A stretch of DNA of 33,932 nucleotides from JBDTMT01 sp033764095 (GCA_033764095.1 JANRJF010000074.1:1-33932); one strand, 5' to 3'. Numbered from the stretch's first letter, positions 25,801 to 32,924 are shown. Notes: generated by a model not told the origin, from the sequence alone. Made by a program: numbers and translations.

Positions 25801-26411
25801 GCGCCATGCGCGGCGCGATGCGCAAGCTCGGCGCCGCCGACCGCGCCACCGCGCTGGCCGCGCTCGAGCCGGCCTCGGCCGCCGCGCTCGCCGCACCCGC
25901 CAGCGAACGGCCGCCGCTGCGCATCATCCTGTTCAGCGACGTGCAGGGCTCGACGGCGCTGTTCGAGCGGCTGGGCGACGCGGCGGCGCGCGCCATCCTG
26001 CGCGAGCACGACGCCATCGTGCGCGGCGCCCTGCACCGCTTCGGCGGCACCGAGCTCAAGCACACCGGCGACGGTGTCATGGTGTCGTTCGTGTCGGTGA
26101 CCAGCGCCATGGATTGCGCCATCGCTATCCAGCGTGCGCTCGCCGAGCACAACGCGCGCGATCCGCAGCGCAGCGTGCGGGTGCGCATCGGTATCAACGC
26201 CGGCGAGCCGATCGACGAGGACGGCCAGTTGTTCGGCACCGTGGTCAATGCCGCGGCGCGCATCTGCGCGCAGGCGCACGCCGGGCAGATTCTGGTCGCC
26301 GACGTGATCCGCAGCCTGGCGGAAGGCAAGGACGTGCAGTTCGTCGATCACGGTTGGGTGTCACTGCGCGGCCTGCCGCGCCGCTACCACCTGTTCGAGG
26401 TGCCCTGGTAA
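22869..26411 (+). CDS. STAND-type ATPase regulator with HTH and C-terminal class III adenylate cyclase
   Basis: 1180 residues. The AAA_16-type ATPase has Walker A GEAGIGKT (about 51-58) and Walker B LLFLLDDLHWVDQ (about 158-170). A long helical/TPR-like region follows (about 400-930). A LuxR/sigma-4-like HTH (LTVREEDVLVRVASGRSDAA to AMRGAMRKLGA, about 944-990) precedes a cyclase domain (about 1017-1180). The cyclase keeps both metal Asp (FSDVQGST, HTGDGV), the adenine-selecting Lys in ELKHTGDG, and the transition-state Asn and Arg in VVNAAARI. The second adenine contact, often Asp, is Thr in LFGTVVN. It should therefore make cAMP. In most bacterial cyclase-ATPase proteins the cyclase is N-terminal, so the order is inverted. 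Start ATG lies three bases after the CXXCH gene. Confidence 0.93.
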   Translation: MSTRTSSQGGNGAAARQPRPLFVGREQELERLLHELDLAAGGQPRLVLVVGEAGIGKTRLLRELQVRAHQRGVTVCAGRGYDEFTVPFLPVLDALGPRLRALPGPVVDALGAQADLVRRFALGADGAEPAVPDPSGERKLRLLLAVSRAVIELARVGPLLFLLDDLHWVDQASLELFAHLVFTVADAVDRAAAPLMILGSTRPVERDWPLARSLARFQREPICHTLELGGLAEADVRTLVRGLGLERASHHVVNAVRETTRGNPLFVQEVVRQLLRRQPDVAAGGVLESEAALLALPLPADVTGALAARVCDLPERPRALLTVAACLGDPFTAAALARVTDADAASLLAALEDAVAQGLVTSDGRAYCFAHPLIRQVLYAELTAARRQTYHLSIASALMRDAGERGEAAVEVTHHLLAAGDAADAATVLRWATRAGDHAFATTAWRTAALFYHRALAADDVVHQLSPRERGTLHARAGQAYFRDQDAEPCLAAFEQALRDFDACGDARGHARALIGKTRAQITLASVAYGTLIDPEPLRDAAARLADEDPALAALVQAELAQVFWTARRSSEAEAVARQALAVGQRHGFDYVCAEALRATWLVQSQVLRVREALDSLQQARRYAQRLGDAWLESHLVQREPLTLTWLGRLDEAVSGAAAADEFTRATHDWGDHSLAQGALTCVAAARGDFAATQHHARQALMMRHRSGYPWAGPTALPALASAQCLRGEFDEADASLALLAEPGEVFAEPGPAVLLGAYVHRTVIEAWRAAGDDGVLASAERLRGIAAPRPEDSADVYALGAFAALMDVADLAGDAALAAQWEGPLALAAERGVVLTTGWVALVARTLGVGAGLRRAWSEAVAWFELAATQAAAMRARPEIGRVALDTALMLVARGRRSDRRRVGELLERAATECAALHLEPLLRRVRRQQEYLAALATIPAAHLTVREEDVLVRVASGRSDAAIARELRIAPDAVERAMRGAMRKLGAADRATALAALEPASAAALAAPASERPPLRIILFSDVQGSTALFERLGDAAARAILREHDAIVRGALHRFGGTELKHTGDGVMVSFVSVTSAMDCAIAIQRALAEHNARDPQRSVRVRIGINAGEPIDEDGQLFGTVVNAAARICAQAHAGQILVADVIRSLAEGKDVQFVDHGWVSLRGLPRRYHLFEVPW

Positions 26412-26452
26412 CCCGCGCGCCGCCGCGGCGCGCGCCACCCTTGGAGGACGTC

Positions 26453-27052
26453 ATGCCCGGAATGCCAGACATCATTCTCAAGTCGCCGGTGATGGGTCGG
26501 TTCGAGACCTTCACCAAGGGCGTCGCGAACAGCGCCGCCAAGCAGGCCAAGCTGCAGACGGCCATCGCGCGGCTGGCGAACCCGGCCGACTCGCTGGTGC
26601 AGATTGCCGTCGATCTGAAGTTCTACTCCGACAAGGCGGCAGCCGATCACTTCGAGCGCCACTGGCTCGGCGTCGGCATGAACCCGACGCCGTTCTGGCC
26701 CAGCATTCCGTCGGCGAAGATCACCGCCATCATCCGCGGCGGCATGCTGCAGGTCTGCCAGCTGGTCGACGACACCTGGTTGCCGGCCGAGTTCTGGTGG
26801 GTGATGTCCGGCCAGCCCGGCACCGGCGACTGGCAGATGAGCGTCAGCAAGGGCGCCAACCAGATCACCGCCATCTTCCACACGCCGGTGGTGCCGTGCG
26901 GCAACATCCCGCTGGAGGAGGCGCCCAATACCTGGGTGGTGCTGGACGAGGCCGGCGTGAAGACGCGCCATGCGATGCGTCCGGTGCCGCCGGCGGCAAA
27001 GAAGAAGCCGAAGAAGCCGCCGAAGAAGAAAAAGAAGTCGTCGCGGCGCTGA
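26453..27052 (+). CDS. Unknown protein with C-terminal poly-lysine tail
   Basis: 199 residues that I do not recognise. Residues 1-175 look like a soluble globular domain with several Trp/Phe-rich strands (FYSDKAAADHFERHWLG, QLVDDTWLPAEFWWVMSGQ, PNTWVVLDEAGVKTRHAM). The last 22 residues are KKKPKKPPKKKKKSSRR with a Pro/Ala lead-in. There is no signal peptide. TTGGAGGACG gives a strong ribosome site (GGAGG, 26443-26447) before the ATG. It starts about 40 bases after the cyclase stop and may be co-transcribed with it. Another protein in this window (8526) has a comparable tail at its N-terminus. The tail suggests binding to nucleic acid or other polyanions; the function is otherwise unknown. Confidence 0.8.
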   Translation: MPGMPDIILKSPVMGRFETFTKGVANSAAKQAKLQTAIARLANPADSLVQIAVDLKFYSDKAAADHFERHWLGVGMNPTPFWPSIPSAKITAIIRGGMLQVCQLVDDTWLPAEFWWVMSGQPGTGDWQMSVSKGANQITAIFHTPVVPCGNIPLEEAPNTWVVLDEAGVKTRHAMRPVPPAAKKKPKKPPKKKKKSSRR

Positions 27053-27072
27053 GCCGCGGTGGTCTTGCGTGT

Positions 27073-27102
27073 GCCGGCCGGCGGTGGACTCCGCCGGCCG
27101 GC
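27073..27102. terminator. Perfect 12-bp hairpin between convergent genes
   Basis: GCCGGCCGGCGG (27073-27084) and its exact complement (27091-27102) enclose the loop TGGACT. There is no T-tract. It is placed between the lysine-tailed protein gene and the convergent CocE-type gene, so it probably serves both directions. Confidence 0.72.
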
Positions 27103-27112
27103 GCGCAGGTGA

Positions 27113-29761
27113 TCAGTCCTCGGTCGGCGGAGCCGGGTACGGCCGGCACGGCTGGCCGCGCAGGCCGGGGCAGGGCGGCAGTCCGGTCGGCACGTCGACG
27201 TTCGGAACGACCGGCAGCACGACGCGCGACGGGTGATCCGCATCGCGCGCGATCTCGACGGTCGCCGGATCGTCCACCTCCGGCGTGCGGAACTTCCACA
27301 GCGGCCGATCGCCGCCCGGCGCCGAGACCGAGATGCGGATGCGCGAACCGGCGCGGAAGGCGTGCGCGAACGGGAACAGCTCGATGCGCAGCGGCTCGAA
27401 GCTGTCGTCGTCCGGCAGCGGCGCCGCGTCCACCTGCTTGTGGGTGGGCAGCGGGCGCAGGACGGTGGAGTGCTCCTCATCGAGCTTGCGGCGGCTGGCG
27501 CGCAGCCAGCCGTTCTGGATGTAGACTTCCTGTCCGTCGGGGCGGATCTCGGTGAGCGCCACCTGCAGGTCGACGTCCGGCAGGCTGGCGCGGATCCACA
27601 GATCGACACTGCCGGTGCCGATCATCACCGTGTCGCTCTCCAGCGGCTCCGAGGCGCAGGCGACGGCGCGGCCGTCGGCGAGCGGGAACCACTGCCAGTT
27701 CGGCAGCGCGCTCCAGATATCGTCGCCCGAGCCGACGAAGCTGGTGCGCTGGATGTCGGCGGTCGAGTAGTTGAACACATCACTGCCCGACTCGGTCGGC
27801 GGCTCGCTGGTCAGCGTGCCCTCGGGGCCGAAGTACCACGGCGTCGCCACCGTGCCGGGGATCGGCCAGGCGTCGAACGAGTGCTCGAAAGCCGCCACCG
27901 GCGTGCCCGGCTCGGTGCCGCCGGCGCCGCTCTCGAACAGCACGCGCACCGGCGGCTCCGACTCGAAGGCAGCGAGCGCCTCCTCGTAGCTCATGCCGGT
28001 GAAGCGGTCGGGTGGCAGGAAGAGCGGCTCGGCGGTCTTGAAGATGTCGGTGGCCAGGAAGCCGGCGATCAGCGTCGCGATCGGCGGCGTCGCCGGCACC
28101 TCGCGCCGCACGTAGAACGACAGGAACTCCATCCAGCGGCTGAAGATCTCCGGCATCAGCGGCTCGGTGTGGCCGCCGTTGACCAGCGTGAAGTGCTTCT
28201 TGTCGGTGCCGGTGAACTGGTCGAGCATGTTCGGGAAGTAGCCGCCGACCTGCTCATCCTGGTAGGCGCCGGCGAGGAAGACCGGCACGTCGATCTTGTG
28301 CACGAAGGTCGCCGGCGAGGCGGGGTCGGCCACCGCCGGAATGTAGAACATGTTGTCCTCGATCATCTGCAGGATGTCCGGCGACTGCAGGCGCAGTTGC
28401 TGGTTGTCGATGCAGACCTGATCGCCCTGGTCGCGGCGCTTCCGGCTGTAGCCCTGGCCGAACGGCTGCGCGTCGTGCTTGCGGTCGGCCGCCCAGTCGG
28501 TGGCGAAGCCGTTGTTCAGGATGCCGCCCGGGTAGAGCGTGCCGCGGCCGGTGTCGGAGATCACCGACAGCGGCGCGATGGCGGCGAGCGACGGCGGCTG
28601 CAGCTGCGCGACGAAGAGCTGCGAGATGCCCGGGTAGGAGAGACCGACCAGGCCGACCTTGTGGTTGGCCGCCCAGGGCTGCGCGGCGACCGTCTCGACG
28701 ATGTCGTAGCCGTCGGTCAGCTGCAGGGTCTCGAAGAACTGGAAGGCACCGCCCGAACAGCCGGTGCCGCGCATGTTGACGCCGACCACGGCGTAGCCGA
28801 GCAGGCTGGTGATCAGCGAGCTGGGCTGCGGCGAGTCGGGGTTGGACGGGTCGTAGCCCGAGTACTCGATGACGGTGGGATAGGGGCCGCCGTCCACCGG
28901 GCCGGGGAGGATGATGTTGGCCGCCAGCTTCGTGCCGTCGCGCGTGGTGATGTACTGGTAGCCGCCGACCAGCTGCTGGCTCTCGTAGAATTCCTGCGGC
29001 GGCGGCGCGTCGGCCGCGGTCGAGGCGAGCGCCGCGGACGCGTACAGCGTGCCGGGGAAGCCGCGCACGACGTGGTAGTCGCCGCCCACCGGCACGTCGC
29101 GGAAGATCAGCGCGCCGAACTCGTCGACCACGCCGGCCTGCACGACGTAGTCGTCGGCGCCGACCAGCTCGAGCGTCTCGCCCTCGTGGGCGTCGAGGAT
29201 GTAGATCTGTCCGACGCTGCCGTGCGCGGAGAAGTCGGCCGGCAGCGCGCTGCCGACGTCGCGGAAGCCTTCCGGTCCGCTGGTCGGCGTCGGGGTGACC
29301 GTCGCGGTGGCGGTGCCGGTCGGGATGCCGGTCGGCGTGTAGGTCGCGGTCGCGGTGCCGGTCGGGATGCCGGTCGGGGTGACCGTCGCGGTGGCGGTGC
29401 CGGTCGGAATGCCGGTCGGCGTGAAGGTCACCGTCGGGGTCGACGGCGGCAGCGTGTGTGTCGCCGTGGCGGTCGCCACCGGCGTGTCGGTGGGGGCGAA
29501 GGTGGCGGTGTTGGTCGGCGCCGTGGTCGCGGTGCGGGTCGGCGCGTTGGTCGGCGTGAAGGTCACCGTCGCGCTCGGCGGTACCACCGTCGCGGTGTCG
29601 GTCGGCACGGCGATGGTGCTGGTCGCGGTGGCGACCTGGGTCGCCGTCCTGGTCGGCGTCGGCTTGTTGTTGTTGTCGTTGTCGCTGCCGCAGGCGGCGA
29701 GCAGCGGCAGCATGGTCAGCACGGCGAGCGCGCCGTGGCGGCGCAGGACGGAATTCAGCAT
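27113..29761 (-). CDS. CocE/NonD family hydrolase, lipoprotein with PT-rich linker
   Basis: 882 residues from the ATG at 29761. A lipoprotein signal peptide (LAVLTMLPLLAACGSD, lipobox LAAC, about 13-24) is followed by a Thr/Pro/Ala linker (about 30-170) containing three copies of a 14-residue unit TPTGIPTGTATATV. The alpha/beta-hydrolase domain has TRDGTKLAANIILPG, the oxyanion/nucleophile motif GLSYPGISQ (Ser about 372), a candidate Asp in GAYQDEQVGGY and His in LVNGGHTEPL. A C-terminal jelly-roll (SRIRISVSAPGGDRPLW) closes it. Family members are serine esterases or X-Pro dipeptidyl-peptidases; the substrate is not deducible. It is probably displayed on the outer membrane. GGAGAT lies seven bases before the start. 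Confidence 0.92.
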   Translation of the reverse strand: MLNSVLRRHGALAVLTMLPLLAACGSDNDNNNKPTPTRTATQVATATSTIAVPTDTATVVPPSATVTFTPTNAPTRTATTAPTNTATFAPTDTPVATATATHTLPPSTPTVTFTPTGIPTGTATATVTPTGIPTGTATATYTPTGIPTGTATATVTPTPTSGPEGFRDVGSALPADFSAHGSVGQIYILDAHEGETLELVGADDYVVQAGVVDEFGALIFRDVPVGGDYHVVRGFPGTLYASAALASTAADAPPPQEFYESQQLVGGYQYITTRDGTKLAANIILPGPVDGGPYPTVIEYSGYDPSNPDSPQPSSLITSLLGYAVVGVNMRGTGCSGGAFQFFETLQLTDGYDIVETVAAQPWAANHKVGLVGLSYPGISQLFVAQLQPPSLAAIAPLSVISDTGRGTLYPGGILNNGFATDWAADRKHDAQPFGQGYSRKRRDQGDQVCIDNQQLRLQSPDILQMIEDNMFYIPAVADPASPATFVHKIDVPVFLAGAYQDEQVGGYFPNMLDQFTGTDKKHFTLVNGGHTEPLMPEIFSRWMEFLSFYVRREVPATPPIATLIAGFLATDIFKTAEPLFLPPDRFTGMSYEEALAAFESEPPVRVLFESGAGGTEPGTPVAAFEHSFDAWPIPGTVATPWYFGPEGTLTSEPPTESGSDVFNYSTADIQRTSFVGSGDDIWSALPNWQWFPLADGRAVACASEPLESDTVMIGTGSVDLWIRASLPDVDLQVALTEIRPDGQEVYIQNGWLRASRRKLDEEHSTVLRPLPTHKQVDAAPLPDDDSFEPLRIELFPFAHAFRAGSRIRISVSAPGGDRPLWKFRTPEVDDPATVEIARDADHPSRVVLPVVPNVDVPTGLPPCPGLRGQPCRPYPAPPTED
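29282..29413 (-). repeat. 42-bp tandem repeat in the CocE linker
   Basis: Three consecutive near-identical 42-base units encode the 14-residue TPTGIPTGTATATV/Y, followed by a partial TPTPTSG. This is a typical expandable threonine-rich spacer between lipid anchor and catalytic domain. Confidence 0.8.
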
Positions 29762-29870
29762 CGACGATCTCCAGCCGCGCAGGACGGGCAAGGGCACGGC
29801 GCGCCCCCCGCGCACAATGTGAACAACCTCATCTCGGGAAATGGCTCGGACTGATGGGTCGAATTTGCTC

Positions 29871-29899
29871 ACCGTATGAGCGGGGTTTGGCTAAGTCAA
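29871..29899 (-). promoter_or_regulatory. Candidate sigma-70-like promoter for the CocE-type gene
   Basis: On the minus strand TTGACT (29899-29894, five of six to consensus) and TACGGT (29876-29871, three of six) are 17 bases apart in a locally AT-richer stretch. The same stretch contains GTTTG-N7-CAAAC (29885-29901), a possible operator. It would place the transcript start near 29864, which excludes an in-frame ATG at 29872 as the gene start. Confidence 0.35.
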
Positions 29900-29955
29900 A
29901 CTTGTGCCGCCGGGCTGTCTTTCGCGCCGTTGAGCCGCCCAATAGGCTGTCCGAG

Positions 29956-30609
29956 ATGCCTGCCGACCTGGTGATCTTCGACTTCGACGGCACCCTGGCC
30001 GACACCTGGCGCGACATCGCCACGGCGGTGAATCGCACCCTGCGCGAGGCGGAGCTCCCGGCGGTCGAGCCCGGACGGGTGAAGGACTGGGTCGGGCACG
30101 GCGTGGTGCCGCTGCTGCGCCGCGCCGTCGCCGCCGCCGATGGTCCGGTGGACGACGCCCGCGTGGCGGCGCTCTACGAGGTCTTCCGCCGCCACTACGA
30201 CCGCTGCTGCCTCGACACCACGTCGCTGTACGCGGGCATGGCCGCGGCGCTCGACTGCCTGGGCGACGCGCGGCTGGCGATCCTCAGCAACAAGCCGCAG
30301 CGCTTCCTCGACCGCATCGTCGACGGGCTGGCGATGCGCGACCGCTTCGCGCCGGTGGTCGGCGGCGACGCGCTGGCGGTGCAGAAGCCCGACCCGGCCA
30401 CCATCGCGCACGTGGTCGAGCTCGCCGGCGCGCCGCGGCGCGTCTGGATGGTCGGCGACAGTGCCATCGACGTCGCCACCGGCCGCGCCTACGGCGCCCG
30501 CACCATCGGCTGCGCCTGGGGCTTGCGCCCGCGCGCCGAGCTGCAGGCGGCCGGCGCCGACGCGCTGATCGATCACCCCGCGCAACTCCCCGCCGCGCTG
30601 CGGTCCTGA
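29956..30609 (+). CDS. HAD-superfamily phosphatase (phosphoglycolate phosphatase-like)
   Basis: 217 residues from the ATG at 29956; an in-frame ATG at 29854 would add 34 residues with no family match. Motif I is FDFDGTLADT (nucleophile Asp, about residue 8), motif II LAILSNKPQ, motif III Lys in VQKPDPATI, and motif IV VGDSAIDVATGR. The alpha-helical cap between motifs I and II is of the Gph type. Such enzymes dephosphorylate 2-phosphoglycolate or similar small phosphates. It stands divergent from the CocE gene and upstream of the amidohydrolase gene, with a spacer of 85 bases that contains a single-arm repeat, so co-transcription is possible but not shown. Confidence 0.92.
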   Translation: MPADLVIFDFDGTLADTWRDIATAVNRTLREAELPAVEPGRVKDWVGHGVVPLLRRAVAAADGPVDDARVAALYEVFRRHYDRCCLDTTSLYAGMAAALDCLGDARLAILSNKPQRFLDRIVDGLAMRDRFAPVVGGDALAVQKPDPATIAHVVELAGAPRRVWMVGDSAIDVATGRAYGARTIGCAWGLRPRAELQAAGADALIDHPAQLPAALRS

Positions 30610-30615
30610 GACGGA

Positions 30616-30650
30616 AGCCGTTGTGCCGTTGTGCCGTGGTGGTAGAGAAA
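30616..30650. repeat. Single-arm GCCGTTGTGCC-word repeat
   Basis: AGCCGTTGTGCCGTTGTGCC followed by GTGGTGGTAGAG repeats the word GTTGTGCC in tandem. It has the same word-array character as palindrome arms elsewhere in the window, but no complementary partner is visible. It lies between the HAD gene and the amidohydrolase gene. Confidence 0.6.
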
Positions 30651-30694
30651 CGTCTCGCACCCAAACGACCGTTTGCGAGTAGGGAGACTCCGCG

Positions 30695-32335
30695 ATGCCC
30701 CACGACCTCGTCATCCGCGGCGCGACGATCATCGACGGCACCGGCGCGCCGGGGCACAGCGGCGATCTGGCGATCGACGCCGAGCGCCTCACCCAGGTCG
30801 GCGGCCGCGCCGCGGCCGGGCGCCGCGAGATCGACGCGGCGGGGCTGGTCGTCAGCCCCGGCTTCATCGACCCGCACACGCACTACGACGCGCAGATCTG
30901 CTGGGACCACGCCCTGACGCCGTCGTGCTGGAACGGCATCACCAGCGTGGTGATGGGCAACTGCGGCTTCACGCTGGCGCCGTGCCGGCCCGCCGGCCGC
31001 GAGCGCCTCATGCGCATGCTGGAGCGGGTCGAGGGCATGAGCCTGCCGGCGCTGCGCCAGGGCATCACCTGGAACTGGGAGAGCTTCCCCGAGTATCTCG
31101 ACGCGGTCGGCGCGATGCGGCCGGTGCTCAACGTCGGCTCGCTGCTCGGCCACTCGGCGCTGCGCTACTTCACCCTCGACGACGCCGCCACCGAGCGCGC
31201 CGCGACGGCGGACGAGGTCGGGCAGATGCAGGAGCTGGTGCGCGAGGGCATGCGCGCCGGCGCGCTCGGCTTCTCGACCTCGCAGGCGCCGACCCACTTC
31301 GGCGGCGACGGCCGGCCGGTGCCGAGCCGTGCCGCGGCCGACGACGAGGTGCTGGCGCTGGCCGGCGTGCTGCGCGAGTTCGGCCGCGGCCTGATCGAGA
31401 TCACCACCAAGCACCTCACCGACGTCGGCGTCAGCATCGACGCGGCGCGGCGCAGCGGCCGGCCGGTGAGTTTTCTCGGCGCCATCCGCCCCGACGCCGC
31501 CGCGCAGATCGCCGCGGCGCGCGCCGAGGGCCTGCGCCTGCTGCCGCAGACCAGTTGCCGGCCGACGATGACCGACTTCACGCTCACCGCGATGGGCATC
31601 TTCGAACAGCTGCCGTCCTGGCAGCGCGTCATGCGTTCGGCGAGACAGGATCTGCCGCGCGTCTTCCGCGATGCCGAGTTCCGCGCCGCGTTCAGGCGCG
31701 ACGTCACCGGCGAGTTCGAGGGTTACCGCCTGTTCAAGGGCGACTGGGACGGCGTCAAGGTGCAGCTCGCGGCGAGCGCGCCGATGCGGCGGTTGATCGG
31801 CCAGACCGTCGCCGAGATCGCCGCGGCGCGCGGCGGCGATCCGTTCGAGGTCTTCTTCGACATTGCGCTGGAAGACGACCTGCACATGGAGTTCAGCTAT
31901 TGCCTGGCCGGCGACCTGCAACGCGCCCCGACACTGCTCGACGACAACTACCTGATCGGCCTCTCCGACGCCGGCGCGCACCTGACGCTGCTCGCCGACC
32001 ACGCCTACACCACCTACTTCCTCGGCCGCTGGATCCGCGAGCGCGGCCTGATGCCGCTGGAGCAGGCGGTGCGCAAGCTGACCGCGGTGCCGGCCGAGCT
32101 GTTCGGCATCCGCGAGCGCGGCACGCTGCGCCAGGGACACTTCGCCGACGTCGTACTCTTCGACCCGACCCGCGTCATCGATTGCGAGACCAAGCTGGTC
32201 TACGACCTGCCCGGCGGCGGCCCGCGCCTGCTCACCCGCGCCGAGGGCATCGAAGCGGTGATCGTCAACGGCGCCGTCGCCGTCGAACGCGGCGCCCTCA
32301 CCGGCGCGCGCTCAGGGCACGTGCTCAGAGGCTAA
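30695..32335 (+). CDS. Amidohydrolase, N-acyl-D-amino-acid deacylase (D-aminoacylase) family
   Basis: 546 residues. The composite N-terminal beta strand domain (HDLVIRGATIIDGTGAPG) is followed by the metal-binding barrel motif SPGFIDPHTHYDAQ (about residues 55-68). The Cys ligand of D-aminoacylases is in MGNCGFTLAP, and further conserved sites are LLGHSALR, EITTKHLT and the catalytic Asp in GLSDAGAHLT. The family hydrolyses N-acyl groups or cyclic amides using zinc. Many long environmental homologues of about 550 residues have no known substrate. GGGAGA precedes the ATG by about ten bases. A CACGGAT-word palindrome starts at its stop codon. Confidence 0.92.
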   Translation: MPHDLVIRGATIIDGTGAPGHSGDLAIDAERLTQVGGRAAAGRREIDAAGLVVSPGFIDPHTHYDAQICWDHALTPSCWNGITSVVMGNCGFTLAPCRPAGRERLMRMLERVEGMSLPALRQGITWNWESFPEYLDAVGAMRPVLNVGSLLGHSALRYFTLDDAATERAATADEVGQMQELVREGMRAGALGFSTSQAPTHFGGDGRPVPSRAAADDEVLALAGVLREFGRGLIEITTKHLTDVGVSIDAARRSGRPVSFLGAIRPDAAAQIAAARAEGLRLLPQTSCRPTMTDFTLTAMGIFEQLPSWQRVMRSARQDLPRVFRDAEFRAAFRRDVTGEFEGYRLFKGDWDGVKVQLAASAPMRRLIGQTVAEIAAARGGDPFEVFFDIALEDDLHMEFSYCLAGDLQRAPTLLDDNYLIGLSDAGAHLTLLADHAYTTYFLGRWIRERGLMPLEQAVRKLTAVPAELFGIRERGTLRQGHFADVVLFDPTRVIDCETKLVYDLPGGGPRLLTRAEGIEAVIVNGAVAVERGALTGARSGHVLRG

Positions 32336-32447
32336 GAAACGGAACCACGGATGAACACAGATAAACACAGATAGAAACCAAGAAGGAGAATCGCCGCCAC
32401 GGCGACCGATCCGTGTTCATCTGTGTTCATCCGTGGTTCCGTTTTCT
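32335..32447. repeat. Inverted repeat of CACGGAT/ACACAGAT words (copy 3)
   Basis: The left arm (32335-32371, AGAAACGGAACCACGGATGA onward) and the right arm (32408-32447) are complementary for about 37 nt with three or four mismatches. The spacer is about 36 nt. It begins in the amidohydrolase stop codon and runs into the 3' end of the convergent Smr gene, supplying that gene's last eight codons and stop. Confidence 0.88.
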
Positions 32448-32776
32448 TCTTCCTCTTCGAGCTCGACACGCACCCAGACGATCAGTCCGCCGTCCATGCC
32501 GGATTGATCCGGGCAGCGCTCCCAGCGGCGCACGTAGGGACGGCCGCTGGTCTCGATCCAGCGCGGCACCACCTCGCGCAGCACGCCGCGCCCGCCGGGG
32601 CTGCCGCGCCCCTTGCCGGTGACGATCTTCACCGAGCCGAGGCCGTGTGCCTGCGCGTCGGCGAGGAAGCGCTCGGTCTCGACCAGCGCGTCCTTCACGC
32701 CAAGCCCGTGCAGATCGAGCGTCGGCATGATGCCGAGCGCCTGGCGTACCAGCCTGCGGATCTCGTCGAGCGCCAT
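32417..32776 (-). CDS. Smr-domain protein
   Basis: 119 residues. The Smr domain, also found at the C-terminus of MutS2, is an endonuclease/nicking module acting on nucleic acids. Visible motifs are LDLHGLGVKDALVETERFL (about 20-38) and IVTGKGRGSPGGRGVLREVV (about 51-70), matching the family's LDLHG and TGxG segments; the last strand is GLIVWVRVELEEEEE. The final residues NGTTDEHR are encoded by the palindromic repeat that overlaps the gene end, so the tail is repeat-derived. It lies between convergent and divergent neighbours and is probably a single-gene unit. Stand-alone Smr proteins of this size are common. Confidence 0.9.
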   Translation of the reverse strand: MALDEIRRLVRQALGIMPTLDLHGLGVKDALVETERFLADAQAHGLGSVKIVTGKGRGSPGGRGVLREVVPRWIETSGRPYVRRWERCPDQSGMDGGLIVWVRVELEEEEENGTTDEHR

Positions 32777-32785
32777 CGGAAACCC

Positions 32786-32912
32786 TCACCACAGATGCAC
32801 ACAGATGGCCACAGATGGACACGGAGGCGGGCTGGGGAGGGCGGGCAACCTCGGCCAGGCCGTCGCCGCCGCGGGCGCGGTGGTCCTCTGTGTTCATCGG
32901 TGGATATCTGGT
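32786..32912. repeat. Inverted repeat of ACACAGATG words (copy 4)
   Basis: The left arm (about 32786-32828) repeats CACAGATGG/ACACAGAT. The right arm (about 32883-32912) holds TCCTCTGTGTTCATCGGTGG. Complementarity is imperfect, and the spacer of about 54 nt is GC-rich. It fills the 148-base divergent gap between the Smr gene and bioB, so it probably includes or flanks both promoters. Confidence 0.72.
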
Positions 32913-32924
32913 AGGCGCGGCCGA

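Noticed and set aside
23307..26351. A 1014-codon open frame on the minus strand opposite the cyclase-regulator
   Set aside because: It has no recognisable domain and an Arg/Gln/His/Gly-biased composition typical of antisense shadows in high-GC DNA; the plus-strand frame has clear motifs throughout.
26415..26433. GC-rich inverted repeat GCGCGCCGC/GCGGCGCGC after the cyclase stop
   Set aside because: The possible loop is one base in the full pairing, and such strings are frequent by chance at this GC content; not reported as a terminator.
29355..29822. Plus-strand frame rich in Val/Gly/Ala (MPVGMPVGVTVAVAV pattern)
   Set aside because: It is the antisense reading of the PT-rich linker repeats of the CocE lipoprotein; no ribosome site and no family.
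29762..29872. CocE gene start at 29872 (MSKFDPSV)
   Set aside because: The 37-residue extension precedes a standard lipoprotein signal peptide at 29761 that has its own GGAGAT ribosome site, and the extension start overlaps a candidate -10 box.
32335..32912. CRISPR array near the Smr gene because of repeated ACACAGAT words
   Set aside because: Units are not evenly spaced, there are no unique spacers, the words lie within palindrome arms, and no cas gene is present.
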